A model generated the notes under the pieces. It saw only the letters and a program-made list of their open reading frames with translations. It was not told the origin of the DNA and did no database searches. This document shows positions 15,088-51,339 of a stretch of DNA of 64,000 bases, piece after piece. The stretch comes from Monoplex corrugatus (lineage: Eukaryota > Mollusca > Gastropoda > Littorinimorpha > Ranellidae): positions 51,568,307-51,632,306 of the forward strand of contig CM060312.1 in assembly GCA_030674185.1 (NCBI GenBank), written 5' to 3'. The translations under genes and the position numbers were made by a program. Numbering within the stretch: the first letter of the stretch is position 1; each line of letters opens with the position of its first letter.

Positions 15088-18000
15088 CGCGCGCACGTGT
15101 GCTATGTTTCCATGCGTGTGTGTGTGTGTTTGTGCATGCAATAGTTGTACATAAAATCATAATCAATATTTTGAATGAAGATAAAAACAGAAAAATTCTA
15201 ATTCATATACAGGAAAAACATTATAACTTCAGTATTACAGCATTAACACCTTGACAATCAAAATTACCTAACAAATCATAAGCTATTCGCATATCATACA
15301 TCACAATTTACATACAAACAAAGATTAAAAAAATTTCTTAAAGTATTTCAGTCTCACTTCCCACTCAATTTCTCCCCTATTCCCTCCTCAGCTGTACACA
15401 TACAGTGATACACACACATGCTCACTCATGCACACACACACACACACACACACATACACACATGCACGCACACACACACACCTCGCTCTATAGGCCCATA
15501 TACAAAATACTGTTATACAGGCAGGAGAGATCAGTCTGATGACAGACTTGCAAACTAAGACTCTTCAGGTTAGATGAGTTTGAAAGAGGTGGGTTTTCAG
15601 GTGCCGTTTGAAGGTTGAGAAACAGTTTTTCTGAGAGACAGTGGTAGAGGGTTCCATACATTTGGGCCAAAGACAGAGAAAGACTTTTTACCAAAGGTGT
15701 CTAGAGAGAAGCGAGGAACAGTCAACAGTGAGGTGTCAGAAAAGCGGAGCGTTCGAGGAGGTTTGTAACCCTGCAGGAGGTTGGCAAGATAGGATGGCAT
15801 GTTCTCGTGATAGATACACTGAAAGCAGAGACAGGCAACTTTATACTGAATCCTAGCCTTTACCGGGAGCCAATGAAGTGTTCTAAGCAGAGATTTTGCA
15901 CTTTCACGCCTGGGCTTGCGGAGAACAAGGTGAGCCGCGTGGTTCTGTATGCGCTGAAGTTTAAATAGTTGATTGTCATGGAGACCTGCGAATAGAGAGT
16001 TACAATAGTCCAGTCTAGATAGTATGAAAGAGACAGCAAGATTGTTGGCAGCATCAGTGGAAAGGAAGGAGCAAATCTTACCTATTCTGCATAGCTGATA
16101 GTACAGAGTACGGCACAACTGTTTGACATGGGCTTCCATAGACAGTGTTTCATCCAGGTAGAAGCCAAGGTTTCTAACAGTTTGTGAGAAAGATACATCA
16201 CAACCAGAGATAGACATGGGGGCATGAGTAACCTGACTGACCTTTGACTTAGTACCAGTAACAATAAGCTCAGTTTTATCATCATTCATCTTCAGCTTGT
16301 TTTCACTCATCCACTTGGAGACATCCTCTATGCAATCTCACAGACTGCACGCAAGAGCGTCAAAATCTGATGGGGCAGAGGAGCTATGCAGCTGTGAGTC
16401 ATCCGCAAAGAAGTGGTATGAGTGACCTGACTGATGAATGAGTGCTGAGAGGTTGTGTATACATAGTGAACAGGACAGGTCCCAAGACAGAACCTTGTGG
16501 GACACCACATTTCAGCACAGATGGATTTGATTTGTGGCCAATGACAACAGACTGGGTACGGCTAGTCAAATAGGAGGTAAACCAGTCCAGAACCGTTCCA
16601 GAACAGCCAAAAGTGGTACGCAACCGCGTTATGAGGATGCTATGGTCTATGGTGTCAAATGCTGCTGACAAGTCAAGCAGTGACAAGATAGACACACTCC
16701 CATTGTCTGAAGCCTGAAGGAGGTCATTGACCACACGCAATAGAGCGGTTCACAGAGTAAGGCTACAGGGATGTTAATTATCGGTTATAACAACTATAAT
16801 AGGATAGCAACGGACATATCAATGTATTAGCAAAAAAAAACAAGTGATCCTGGCCAGATTCTGTTGTACATAACATGGGAAAATGATTCACAACAAAACC
16901 TGATCAGCTTTTTTTCCTTCCTGCCATTCCACAGAGCGATTTTCGCTTCACGGGGCGAAAGGCACAAAGCCGTATCAATGAAACAACCAAGTCAATGTGG
17001 TCAGTGTGCGAAAGCTGAAATGTCAGTCCGCATAAAAAAAAAAGTACATAACACTGCATCCACAACAGAAAGCAGAAGCTGAATTTCATGGCAGACTGCG
17101 CATATTGTAAACATCACATCACTCTTTTGAATATGACAAACTAAAGTTAAATGCATTCATTTTGGAGAGAATCAGTTATTTTTACTTTATGGGTTTTACC
17201 CGAATTAGTGCTAAATCGACGATTCTTACGCGCAAGGGAAATTTCACAACGAACAGTGATGTACTTGAAGCAGATTTTGCTCGGCAATTTTCTATTTCCT
17301 GTGCCCACTATTTGCCGATGTAGAAGTATGAGGGCTTTATGCATTCAATTTAATGTTGATCAAGTCCCAGACATGAAAGTTTCTTGTACTCATTGCGGCA
17401 TATATCGCTCAATCGATTGCGCACACTCTTTGAAGTGTCACAAAAGTTATCTCCGACGATAGTGTTAACAAACGACAAAATATTGATTTTCGGAACTGTT
17501 ATCAGTTGCTGTGAGGGGAAATGCACCCAGGCGCAAAGGTCCTTACTTCACTTTCACGTTACATTAATTTTGTGGCTATATTTGAGGTATAGACTCTAGA
17601 GTATGTAAATTTAGCTCCAAAATTCGGTAGTCGCGCGTGCAGCCCTTTCGACATGATTTCGTAGCTGTGACCATATATTCTGTTTGCTTTTCCCTTGGCC
17701 TTTGATTACCATTTCATTAATGTTGATCCCAATCCCCACTTCTTGGTTAGTATGTGACCTATTTCTCTGACCATGAGGCTTTCCTTCACTGCATCCACTG
17801 CCTCCCTGACTTTCCATTTTCTACCAATTCTCAACCTCAGTCAGACTGCTCAGTTAGAAAACTTAGATTGATCTCACAACCTTATTTCCCAGAGTCCTAA
17901 AGATACTCAACTGCCTGACCTTTCTCATCTTTGAAAATGGATTTTATGGATACCTTCAGATTTGCCTGGTGAAAACAGCAGGACGTCAGTGAGACCATGA

Positions 18001-18590
18001 TGTTGGGCACCAAAGCCATTACCTAGATCTAGTCTTATTTGTTGATTTTGACCTCCAATGACGCCACTATGCTGGTACTGACGTATATATATCAGAAGGC
18101 CTTCACTGACTGCTGATATAGTTAAATACTAAATAGTAACAATGTCAAAGCCTTCACTGACTGCTGATATAGTTATAAGTTAAATACTAAATAGTAACAA
18201 TCATTACAATGTGAATGTCACGAGTTTTAAAGGATGCGGGAGTCAAATGCTTGAAATGGCTAAAAGATGTAGTTTATCTCAGTAGTCTGTGTTGTCATTG
18301 TCTCTGTAGACTCCACTACTTTATCTATCTCTATTACTGTATTGGCACTAGCTGATACATCTACTGTAGCCTACGAGTAGGCCTACAAGTCCATCACGTT
18401 CACATACAAAGAACGGCCAGGCCTTCAAAAAGTCCATATTCATACAAAGAACGGCATGTTAATCAATGGAACTCAAATGCATTGTTTGTAACAGTTCACT
18501 AAAGGACATTTTTTTAGTATAACCCCATCTATTTGCTAAAGTCAAGTTAGTAATCAACTTACTTTCCAAATAATCTTCAAGGTATAACAT
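580..18590 (-). CDS. ING3: ING3, inhibitor of growth protein 3 (N-terminal half; continues left of the window)
   Basis: ING3 is a histone-binding subunit of the nuclear NuA4/TIP60 acetyltransferase complex. Five minus-strand exons join in frame: 18590..18563, 9131..9060, 5960..5854, 2798..2733 and 676..580. They encode 123 residues that start MLYLEDYLE and include [20 protein letters not shown] and [11 protein letters not shown], all close to vertebrate ING3. This is the helical ING N-terminal domain. The nuclear-localisation region and the C-terminal PHD finger that reads H3K4me3 lie beyond base 1. All junctions obey GT..AG and the phases match (1,1,0,0,1). The start is the only ATG giving the family's conserved N-terminus. 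The gene is divergent from AMT, with 612 bp between start codons. Intron 1 is 9.4 kb and repeat-filled. No frame break is seen in the visible exons. Confidence 0.95.
681..2420. other. ING3 intron 4 and flank, no recognisable feature
   Basis: This is AT-rich unique-looking DNA. I see no conserved coding segment, tRNA-like box or terminal repeat. Confidence 0.5.
2425..2700 (-). repeat. Dispersed SINE-like repeat, copy 1 (partial, minus)
   Basis: Read on the minus strand this matches four other copies in the window (about 43745-44390, 46180-46400, 52370-52930 and, minus, 53940-54430). Shared landmarks are TTCTGGAAATTCTGTGCTAG, CTGGTCCATTCACCTGTATG, a TTGGGTACATGT-like box and TTTTTGGC. The copy begins at the CCCGTGGGGATGG block near 2700 and lacks the 3' part seen in the longer copies. 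Confidence 0.75.
2733..2798 (-). CDS. ING3: ING3 coding exon 4
   Basis: This 66-nt exon encodes [20 protein letters not shown] then EV, matching human YYKALEDADEKVQLANQIYDL. The acceptor is TTTCAG and the donor GTGAGC. Both ends are phase 0. Confidence 0.95.
2799..4439. other. Rest of ING3 intron 3 before the mariner remnant
   Basis: The stretch is A-rich with a short C tract (about 2979-2990). No gene or transposon terminus was recognised. Small open frames here show no family resemblance. Confidence 0.4.
4442..4960 (-). mobile_element. Decayed mariner-family (Tc1/mariner) transposase fragment
   Basis: On the minus strand the segment keeps the mariner C-terminal motif ([17 protein letters not shown] then L-AGKKF), corresponding to the family's LPHPPYSPDLAPCDFFLF. 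Farther upstream, around 4880-4920, it reads [12 protein letters not shown], matching the GDETWV-H block. Several stops and frame breaks separate the motifs, so it is inactive. No terminal inverted repeats were identified. Confidence 0.7.
5384..5537. repeat. TTAA-ended foldback MITE, copy A
   Basis: The element starts TTAACCTTTTGACTCCCGCA and ends with an ATAGGGTTAA inverted counterpart. An inner inverted pair (CACCCTATCCACCAGC and its diverged complement) makes it a nested hairpin. Three other copies lie at 43814-43923, 59487-59671 and 60993-61180. The TTAA ends suggest piggyBac-type mobilisation. Confidence 0.75.
5854..5960 (-). CDS. ING3: ING3 coding exon 3
   Basis: This 107-nt exon (phase 1 in, phase 0 out) begins [17 protein letters not shown] and ends FQKIKE. 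It corresponds to the human segment around AMDQLEQRVSEFF. The acceptor is ACAG and the donor GTAGGT. It is more diverged than the exons on either side. Confidence 0.9.
6230..7690 (+). mobile_element. Decayed RTE-like LINE reverse transcriptase, split by a MITE
   Basis: Left of the MITE the plus strand reads [20 protein letters not shown], the RT block preceding the fingers domain, then [15 protein letters not shown]. Right of the MITE it resumes with [12 protein letters not shown] and later [15 protein letters not shown], the RT GVRQGCxLSPxLF motif. Many stops and frameshifts make it inactive. The same family recurs at 20800, 39884, 54830 and (minus) 58870. The outer limits are approximate. 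Confidence 0.65.
6773..7261. mobile_element. Tigger/pogo-like MITE with TA target duplication
   Basis: The 489-bp element has ends CAGTGGAAACC ... GGTTTCCACTG, each flanked by TA. Subterminal segments repeat TATAACAGG, for example GGTTATAACAGGAATCCGGA on the left and CCCTGTTATATCAG on the right. The pattern fits pogo/Tigger-type Tc1-mariner elements. There is no transposase. It interrupts the LINE remnant. Confidence 0.85.
7944..8541. mobile_element. Non-autonomous DNA transposon with 14-bp TIRs
   Basis: The ends are exact inverted repeats, CAAGGGTGACACCT at 7944-7957 and AGGTGTCACCCTTG at 8528-8541. Both are flanked by the direct repeat ATAATG (7938-7943 and 8542-8547), a 6-bp target duplication. 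A GC-rich hairpin lies near 8010-8065. There is no coding capacity. The CAAGGG terminus resembles hAT elements, but those normally make 8-bp duplications, so the superfamily is left open. Confidence 0.75.
9060..9131 (-). CDS. ING3: ING3 coding exon 2
   Basis: This 72-nt exon completes codon 10 as Met and encodes [20 protein letters not shown] followed by QVQ. The acceptor is CAG just above 9131 and the donor is GTAAGT below 9060. The exon forms the first helix of the ING domain. Confidence 0.94.
9300..11960. other. ING3 intron 1, unrecognised part
   Basis: The stretch holds a poly-A tract (9945-9966) and AT-rich DNA. Open frames at 10339-10599 (minus) and 10919-11236 (plus) match no family I recognise and have no splice or start context. 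The recurring motif TACATAACwTCACA first appears near 11624 and 11798. Confidence 0.4.
11966..13020 (-). mobile_element. 5'-truncated L2/CR1-type LINE (RT C-terminus)
   Basis: An uninterrupted 255-residue minus-strand frame (12917..12150) carries L2/CR1 landmarks: [45 protein letters not shown] and a W-x-LP near the end. Just upstream the frame reads [10 protein letters not shown], the RT catalytic FADD box. The 3' end is the CGCGATATAA-type terminus with a (TCAT)n tail (plus-strand gaatgaatgaatga near 11970). It is 5'-truncated at about 13020 and relatively young because the frame is open. Confidence 0.88.
13021..14660. repeat. ING3 intron 1 segment with the recurring motif TTCATAACTTCACAA
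   Basis: Variants of TGTACATAACTTCACAAC or TGTTCATAACTTCACAA recur near 13201, 13379, 13663, 13850, 14032 and 14220. A reverse-strand form lies near 14440. Related copies occur near 11624, 11798, 16864 and 17042. Part of the spacing comes from a 289-bp tandem duplication (13255-13860). No coding content or known family was recognised. Confidence 0.55.
13255..13860. repeat. 289-bp tandem duplication
   Basis: The block AAGTGAATTGTGGCTTGCTG at about 13334 recurs with divergence at about 13623. Shared blocks follow in the same order: CAGTAAAGATCTCTTTAG, the TACATAA-TTCACAACATTCT motif, CTTTTCTTC, GGGATTGTATC-GCATGTTTT and TCTATAAAATGTTCAT. A partial third unit precedes it at about 13255. Confidence 0.75.
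14950..15138. repeat. (GT)n / (GC)n microsatellite
   Basis: An interrupted GT repeat with a GCGCGCGC core lies within the LINE 3' UTR. Long open frames over it (poly Val-Cys or His-Thr) are artefacts of dinucleotide composition. Confidence 0.95.
15429..15482. repeat. (CA)n microsatellite
   Basis: An interrupted CA repeat just inside the 3' part of the same LINE copy. Confidence 0.95.
16746..18562. other. Proximal ING3 intron 1
   Basis: No gene was recognised. It contains a 51-bp tandem duplication at 18100-18205 (CCTTCACTGACTGCTGATAT repeated) and two more TACATAACA-type motifs near 16864 and 17042. The remainder looks unique. Confidence 0.5.
18563..18590 (-). CDS. ING3: ING3 coding exon 1 (start codon exon)
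   Basis: This 28-nt coding segment encodes MLYLEDYLE plus the first base of codon 10, followed by the consensus donor GTAAGT (18562 downward). The peptide matches the conserved ING3 N-terminus. It is too short to appear as an open reading frame and was found by looking for the start that exon 2 requires. Confidence 0.93.
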
Positions 18591-18686
18591 TTTGACCGTT
18601 GTAAATGAAACACTCTGGAACACGTCTGTGCGATTTGTTGATAGCCTAGGGCCTAGTTCTTCCGGTACGAACTATAATGTGTTCTG

Positions 18687-18691
18687 ATTGG
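18687..18691 (-). promoter_or_regulatory. CCAAT box facing ING3
   Basis: ATTGG within CTGATTGGTTA is a good NF-Y-type CCAAT box on the ING3 strand, about 97 bp above its start codon. Confidence 0.45.
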
Positions 18692-18882
18692 TTAATGAAT
18701 TCTAGTAAAAAAGGAGTTACTTTTATCAGAAGTAGGGCAATTCAATGTATTTTGTAGTTTGCACCAGAGATCAGTAATTCTTTTCGATGTGAAGAACATC
18801 ATCGTCAATTATTTCAATGTTTTTATATCCCATTTAGAGTAACTGATACCGAGGCTATCTCTTTAGCTACTATGATTAAGAA

Positions 18883-18887
18883 CCAAT
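18883..18887 (+). promoter_or_regulatory. CCAAT box facing AMT
   Basis: AACCAATGAA lies about 316 bp above the AMT start codon, in the opposite orientation to the ING3-side box. Confidence 0.4.
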
Positions 18888-19109
18888 GAAATTCGCTGTT
18901 AGTGTTTCTACCGCTTGGAGTTAGGGGGAAAAACACGTGCTCGATCATTTTTGTTGTTGTTCAAATCGCATTTTCGTTCACGTATCGTTTATTGATTTTA
19001 TTGGAAAGTTATTTCCAATTATTTTTACACTCAACTCGTCCAGTATTATTCAAGGAAATTGAGAACTAGTTTAAATGAATATTATTTATAATACGAATAA
19101 GAAAGCCAA

Positions 19110-19126
19110 AGGTCAGTGTGAGGTCA
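19110..19126 (+). promoter_or_regulatory. Perfect AGGTCA direct repeat with 5-bp spacing (DR5)
   Basis: AGGTCA-GTGTG-AGGTCA lies 76 bp above the AMT start. The second half-site overlaps TCAAGGTCG, resembling a monomeric (ERR-like) extended half-site. DR5 elements are classic sites for RAR/RXR-type heterodimers. Function here is inference. Confidence 0.5.
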
Positions 19127-19202
19127 AGGTCGACCAAGGGGTGAAAGGCAGGGACTCGTGCAGCTGTGCTGAACACTAAACAAACAGCATTTATTATTTT
19201 TC

Positions 19203-46916
<27,714 letters not shown>

Positions 46917-48420
46917 GGAGCATCAGCTAATGTATGTTTAGGAAGCATCTTCTTTCCAGTTAAAAATACCTTTGTTCTGTTGGTGTTTGATGCAATGATT
47001 TGACCATGTGATAGGATTTAAGCAAATCCTTTGATGTGCTTGAAGTGCAGTTGGCCTTTCAGTTATGTGCAATTGTTATGAATACATGTTGAATCAAAAG
47101 GTTGTTTTACCAAAGAAAACAATGTGAAAAATCAACAGACTGCTTATTTCATCAATATTGTGGCCTTATCAGTTTTTTTTCTGTACGGAATCAAATGTGC
47201 CAAATGACTGTGGTGATCAGCAGAGTGTTTGTGTTCCTTTGTTTTGTGAAAGTGTTATTGTTATGTCACAGTCAGGGGTTTTCCCTGTTGTTTTGTTATG
47301 TGAAAGTGTGATTATTGTGAGCTGTTACATTTACTTTGAAAATTGTTATCTCTGTTCAGCCTGCATGTGGAATGATTGAAAGAGAATGTTTTAAATGTAT
47401 TTCTTTGTTATTGAGCAGAAATGTGCCATGTTGGAAGAGTAGTGTTGCGTGTTACTGTGGAAAGAACATTATGCTTGTCTTTTTTGAACGCAGAATGCTT
47501 CAAAATAATCTTGAATTGTAAGCCTTAATCTGTATTTGATTTTGTTTTTGCCCATTTTGTGCTTAGTTTTATTTTTTGTTTTTTTTGTTTTCCAATATTA
47601 TTGTCATTGTTTAATCCATAATGCTTTTCTTCCCATGGTATCTACAGAAAAACTTTTTATTTCTGATGTAATCAGATTATGGAGTGCGAGTTATTCACAA
47701 TAATTGTATGGTCAGAACATGCACTGAGCTGTGGGTCAGTATTTTGAGCAGACATTTCATTTATAGACAGTTTTTCTTATATTTTGTGTATCTTGATTTA
47801 TCGCTGCAGCTTCATGACAGTGATTTAAATATGTGTTAACATTTTATGTGACAGTATCCAAGAATCGTTTTATGTGTGAGTGTGTATGCTTCAGTTACCA
47901 CCACCACCCCCACCTTCTTACTTTCGAGTTGATTGAGGTTAAGAAAATAGGAATTCACATTCCTCTCATTGCAACCAAAATACCTTTATTAAAATTATGC
48001 ACGTTCCATCTAAGGTTTGGGGCAGCTAATTATAAAAAAGGAATATCACAACTTATTTTTTTGTTGGCATGTTTCTTTTTTTGTTGGTATATTTATACTT
48101 ATGTGTGAACCTCTGTCTTGATTAGACTGAAGATATTGATACTCTAAGTTCGGCTAAGGAAAGTCCCAGACTAGCACCTCTCTAGTCACTTAAAGTTGTC
48201 CTGGTCTAGCATAGGTTATGTAATTCCTTTAATCGGAGTGAGTGATGATTTAGAGGCGGTGGCACTGGCCGCCTTCACTATCTATATGTTCAAGTTCATG
48301 AAGATTTATTATCTTCTGTGGGAATGAAAGCTGCATGAAAAATGATAGACTTGCCAAGGAAGATTTCAGTTTATATTGTATTCCTCTTGGGGGAAGAATA
48401 AAGTTTAGTGAATTAAGAAT
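46917..48420 (+). other. AMT: Probable AMT 3' UTR
   Basis: No splice or coding signal follows the AMT stop. The first AATAAA downstream is at 48397-48402, with an ATTAAA near 47988. The transcript end is inferred, not shown. Confidence 0.45.
48397..48402 (+). terminator. Candidate AMT polyadenylation signal
   Basis: AATAAA lies about 1.48 kb after the AMT stop codon. It is the first canonical hexamer in that direction. Confidence 0.4.
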
Positions 48421-50389
48421 ATGGACTGAGTGTGCCCCCTTTTTGGATGATTAAGTATTGATGTAAAAATATGGACTAGTTGTGATTGGAAGGGTTTTTG
48501 TTGTTGTTTTTTTTCCACTGAAATCTCACTCATTTCTTATTCCGACACAACTATGCAATGTGTTTCAAAGGCCTGATATAAGTTTTGTGATATTTTTTAT
48601 TTTAAAGACCTGATTAATTTTTGTCTTTTTGATACTACAGTATTAGAGTGGACTTGCTAAGATCAGCTCCATTCTTCTGTATTTCATTATTTTCATGTGC
48701 TGTCCAAAGACCCGAAATAATTTTTGTTATATTTGATGTAATTTTCTGTTATATTTCAGTGTAACAATACTAGAGTGGAATTGCAAAGATCTGCACTTTT
48801 GTTTTCTACTACATGATATTTTTAGATTGTCTGATCCAGGATAGGCATAATACATCAGAGAAAGACAATCTTGAGATTTTGCTCACAAATGTGGCTTATT
48901 TTATCTTTGTGTACATGAAATGTTAAGCATTTATGCATATATACACATAAGCTGTAGTCCATTTATGATGCATAGTCGTTTTGTCTCATACACTGAACTT
49001 TTTTACCTTTAATTCCATCTCGAGCAACTTACCTCTTGTCACATCCTAGACTGATGTTATAAAAAGTGCCTCTGACTAACTTACTTCTTGTCACATCCAA
49101 GACTGATGTAAAAAAGTGTCTCTGACTTTATCTGCCACATGTTTACTGAAATTGTGCTTCCATGTTTGACTTGCAAACTTGTGTTTAACAAATGAGTTTT
49201 CTATATTGTTTATAAGGTGTACTTCAGACAGCTGTGTTTTGTTTAATGGTAGGAACAAAGTAGTATCCACATGTGTTCACAGTGAGTTGTAAACAATCAT
49301 GCTTGCAGAGTTTCTTATGTGTATGATAAGTATCTAATAACATCAAAGTATTTTACAGTTGCAGTTTTTCTGGAGACTTGTGGTGCAATAACCAGCACTG
49401 CTGTTGTGGTAGTTATGATCTTATTAAACTTGATTCATTAGTCTTTTTCACATTAGTGGCATACTTGTGTCTCAAGATGGCAGTTTTTCTCCAAAACAGT
49501 TCAAGATACTGAAAACTCGATGGCAACATTGGTAAGATGTTCTTAAAACATTATGTTGGGAGAATGGAAGATACACAGCTGTACATTGAAAACTGTCCTT
49601 CCATAGTAAGTGCGACTTTTGTTCTCTTTATTTGTGATGGGAGCTGTGTTTTTATCTAAGTCAATGATCTTAATGTTACATTATGTCATAAAGGTTTCAG
49701 AATTTCAGATTTTTCACCGCGCAGTTTTCTTTTTAATGTTTAACATACTCATATCTGTATTTGATAGATCACAGTGAATCTGAAATAGGATGACTGAGAC
49801 AGGTCAACACACTTATTCTCCCTTCTTCCCAAGGTACCAATCAAAAGAAAATGCACTTGGTTTTATTCTGAACAAGTTTTGCAAATATGCGGACACTGCC
49901 TAAGTACTTCTGACTTGTCCTTTTATAGAAAATCTGTAGTCCTGATCTTCCTTCATTATTTAAGAATAATTTCTAATTCTTAGAGTTACATAGCTTAAAT
50001 ACTATGATCAAACTTGACAGGGAGCAGAGGGCAGATGATTGGAGTCATCACCATGTCTCCACATGTGGCATTAACAAGGAAAGCTTTTTTAGAATTGCTG
50101 TTTGTATGTTTATGGCAGGTTGGAAGCACCACTACAGAAATGTCTCCAGAACCCATATCAGACCTTAAGATGCCTATCATGAGTACATTGATTTGAATGT
50201 ATCGTCTTCCTGATAATCATGTTTCCGAATACAAAGACTTGTGCAACCTTGTGCGAAATGCCTAGCATGTCTTGGTATTCATTAGACTTTTTTCTAAAAA
50301 AGATTTTGTGGAAACCAAGAACATTTTATTGTATTACTGTTGGCCAGTGTTTACCTTGCACAAGACAATTTTGAAGAGATTGTTTTTTT
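48421..50389. other. AMT-PNPLA8 intergenic region, first part
   Basis: No gene was recognised. A 52-bp tandem duplication lies at about 49029-49130 (TTACTTCTTGTCACATCC units). Confidence 0.5.
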
Positions 50390-50645
50390 GGAACCAAAGA
50401 GATTGTTCAGTGATATTTGTTTGCTGGTGTTTTTGTAATCTGACCTGCTGGTGTTTTTGTAATCTGACCTGTTAACCAGAAAGGATGATTTTCTTCATTT
50501 CATTGTATGCAGATTTCCGAAAGAAAGGGAGCCAAAGAGATTGTTCAGTGACATTTGTTTGCTGGTGTTTTTGTAATCTGACCTCCTTCATGTTAACCAG
50601 AATGATTTTCTTCATTTCATTGTATGCAGATTTCCGAAAGAATGA
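50390..50645. repeat. About 137-bp tandem duplication
   Basis: CAAAGAGATTGTTCAGTGA at about 50394 and 50531 starts two units. Each continues through TTTGTTTGCTGGTGTTTTTG to TTTCATTGTATGCAGATTTC. The first unit has an internal 29-bp duplication. Confidence 0.85.
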
Positions 50646-50717
50646 GCTGGTTATGATTTACTGTTGTTTGACATCCCATTTTTCTGTACACAAGTGGATG
50701 TTCCAAGAGAATGTTCT

Positions 50718-50960
50718 GCTGATTGTTTACTGTTGTTAATCAAACCCAGTCTTAATGGTATTGGATTCAGCTGATTGTTTACTGTTGTTAATCAAACCCA
50801 GTCTTATTTGTATTGGATTCAGCTGATTGTTTACTGTTGTTAATCAAACCCAGTCTTATTTGTATTGGATTCAGCTGATTGTTTACTGTTGTTAATCAAA
50901 CCCAGTCTTATTTGTATTGGATTCAGCTGATTATTTACTGTTATCCCGGTTTTTGATATG
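50718..50960. repeat. 52-bp tandem array, four units plus a partial
   Basis: Units starting GCTGATTGTTTACTGTTGTT begin at 50718, 50770, 50822 and 50874, with a partial unit at 50926. The copies are nearly identical, so the array is recent. Confidence 0.93.
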
Positions 50961-51339
50961 ACAAGGTGAAATTGATTCTTATCGACCTTTGATGTCTCTG
51001 TGTGTAACATTCCAAACATCTGAGAAAGAATTTCTTTCAAACTAGTTTTTATGTATTTGAGAATGTAGACTAGTACCAGATTCTATTTTGGTTGACAAAA
51101 CAGATGTAGGTCTCCTGATACTGTGTTTAGAGCACAGGTTTTGCACATGGCTGGCCGTATTCCTGCATCCTGCTCTTGACTGGTGTTTATGTTTAGTTAT
51201 GTGTCCAAGCCACGGGAACTTTTAAAAAGTCTGTGAGCTTAACCACTAAAGCCCCAAAGTCGCATTTGAGCAATATCCTGGCTCAGCCTCATCATGTTTG
51301 AGGTATCAATGATGTAAGGGAGAAAACCACGGAAATACT

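Larger units (their letters stand above)
14668..16745 (-). mobile_element. 5'-truncated L2/CR1-type LINE with 3' terminus
   Basis: Minus-strand frames 16740..16399 and 16310..15597 encode RT blocks: [51 protein letters not shown] and [13 protein letters not shown]. One frame break near 16400-16450 destroys continuity around the catalytic box. The 3' UTR contains (CA)n tracts and ends with the typical AAGCGCTGGTGAGCATG...GCGCTATACAAAC sequence and an (ATT)n tail at about 14668-14690. It is 5'-truncated near 16745 and differs in sequence from the copy at 11966. Confidence 0.88.
18591..19202. promoter_or_regulatory. Divergent ING3/AMT promoter interval
   Basis: The 612 bp separate the ING3 start codon (minus) and the AMT start codon (plus), so both 5' UTRs and promoters should lie here. 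Visible candidate sites are ATTGG (inverted CCAAT) at 18687-18691, CCAAT at 18883-18887, a CACGTG E-box at 18934-18939 and a hormone-receptor direct repeat at 19110-19126. There is no strong TATA box; TTTATAAT near 19086 is the closest. Shared control is inferred from arrangement. Confidence 0.75.

Noticed and set aside
14821..15254. Open frames of 100 or so residues over (GT)n/(CA)n tracts, also at 28213-28581, 40554-40962 and 57309-57676
   Set aside because: Poly Val-Cys or His-Thr products of dinucleotide repeats; no start context, homology or splice support.
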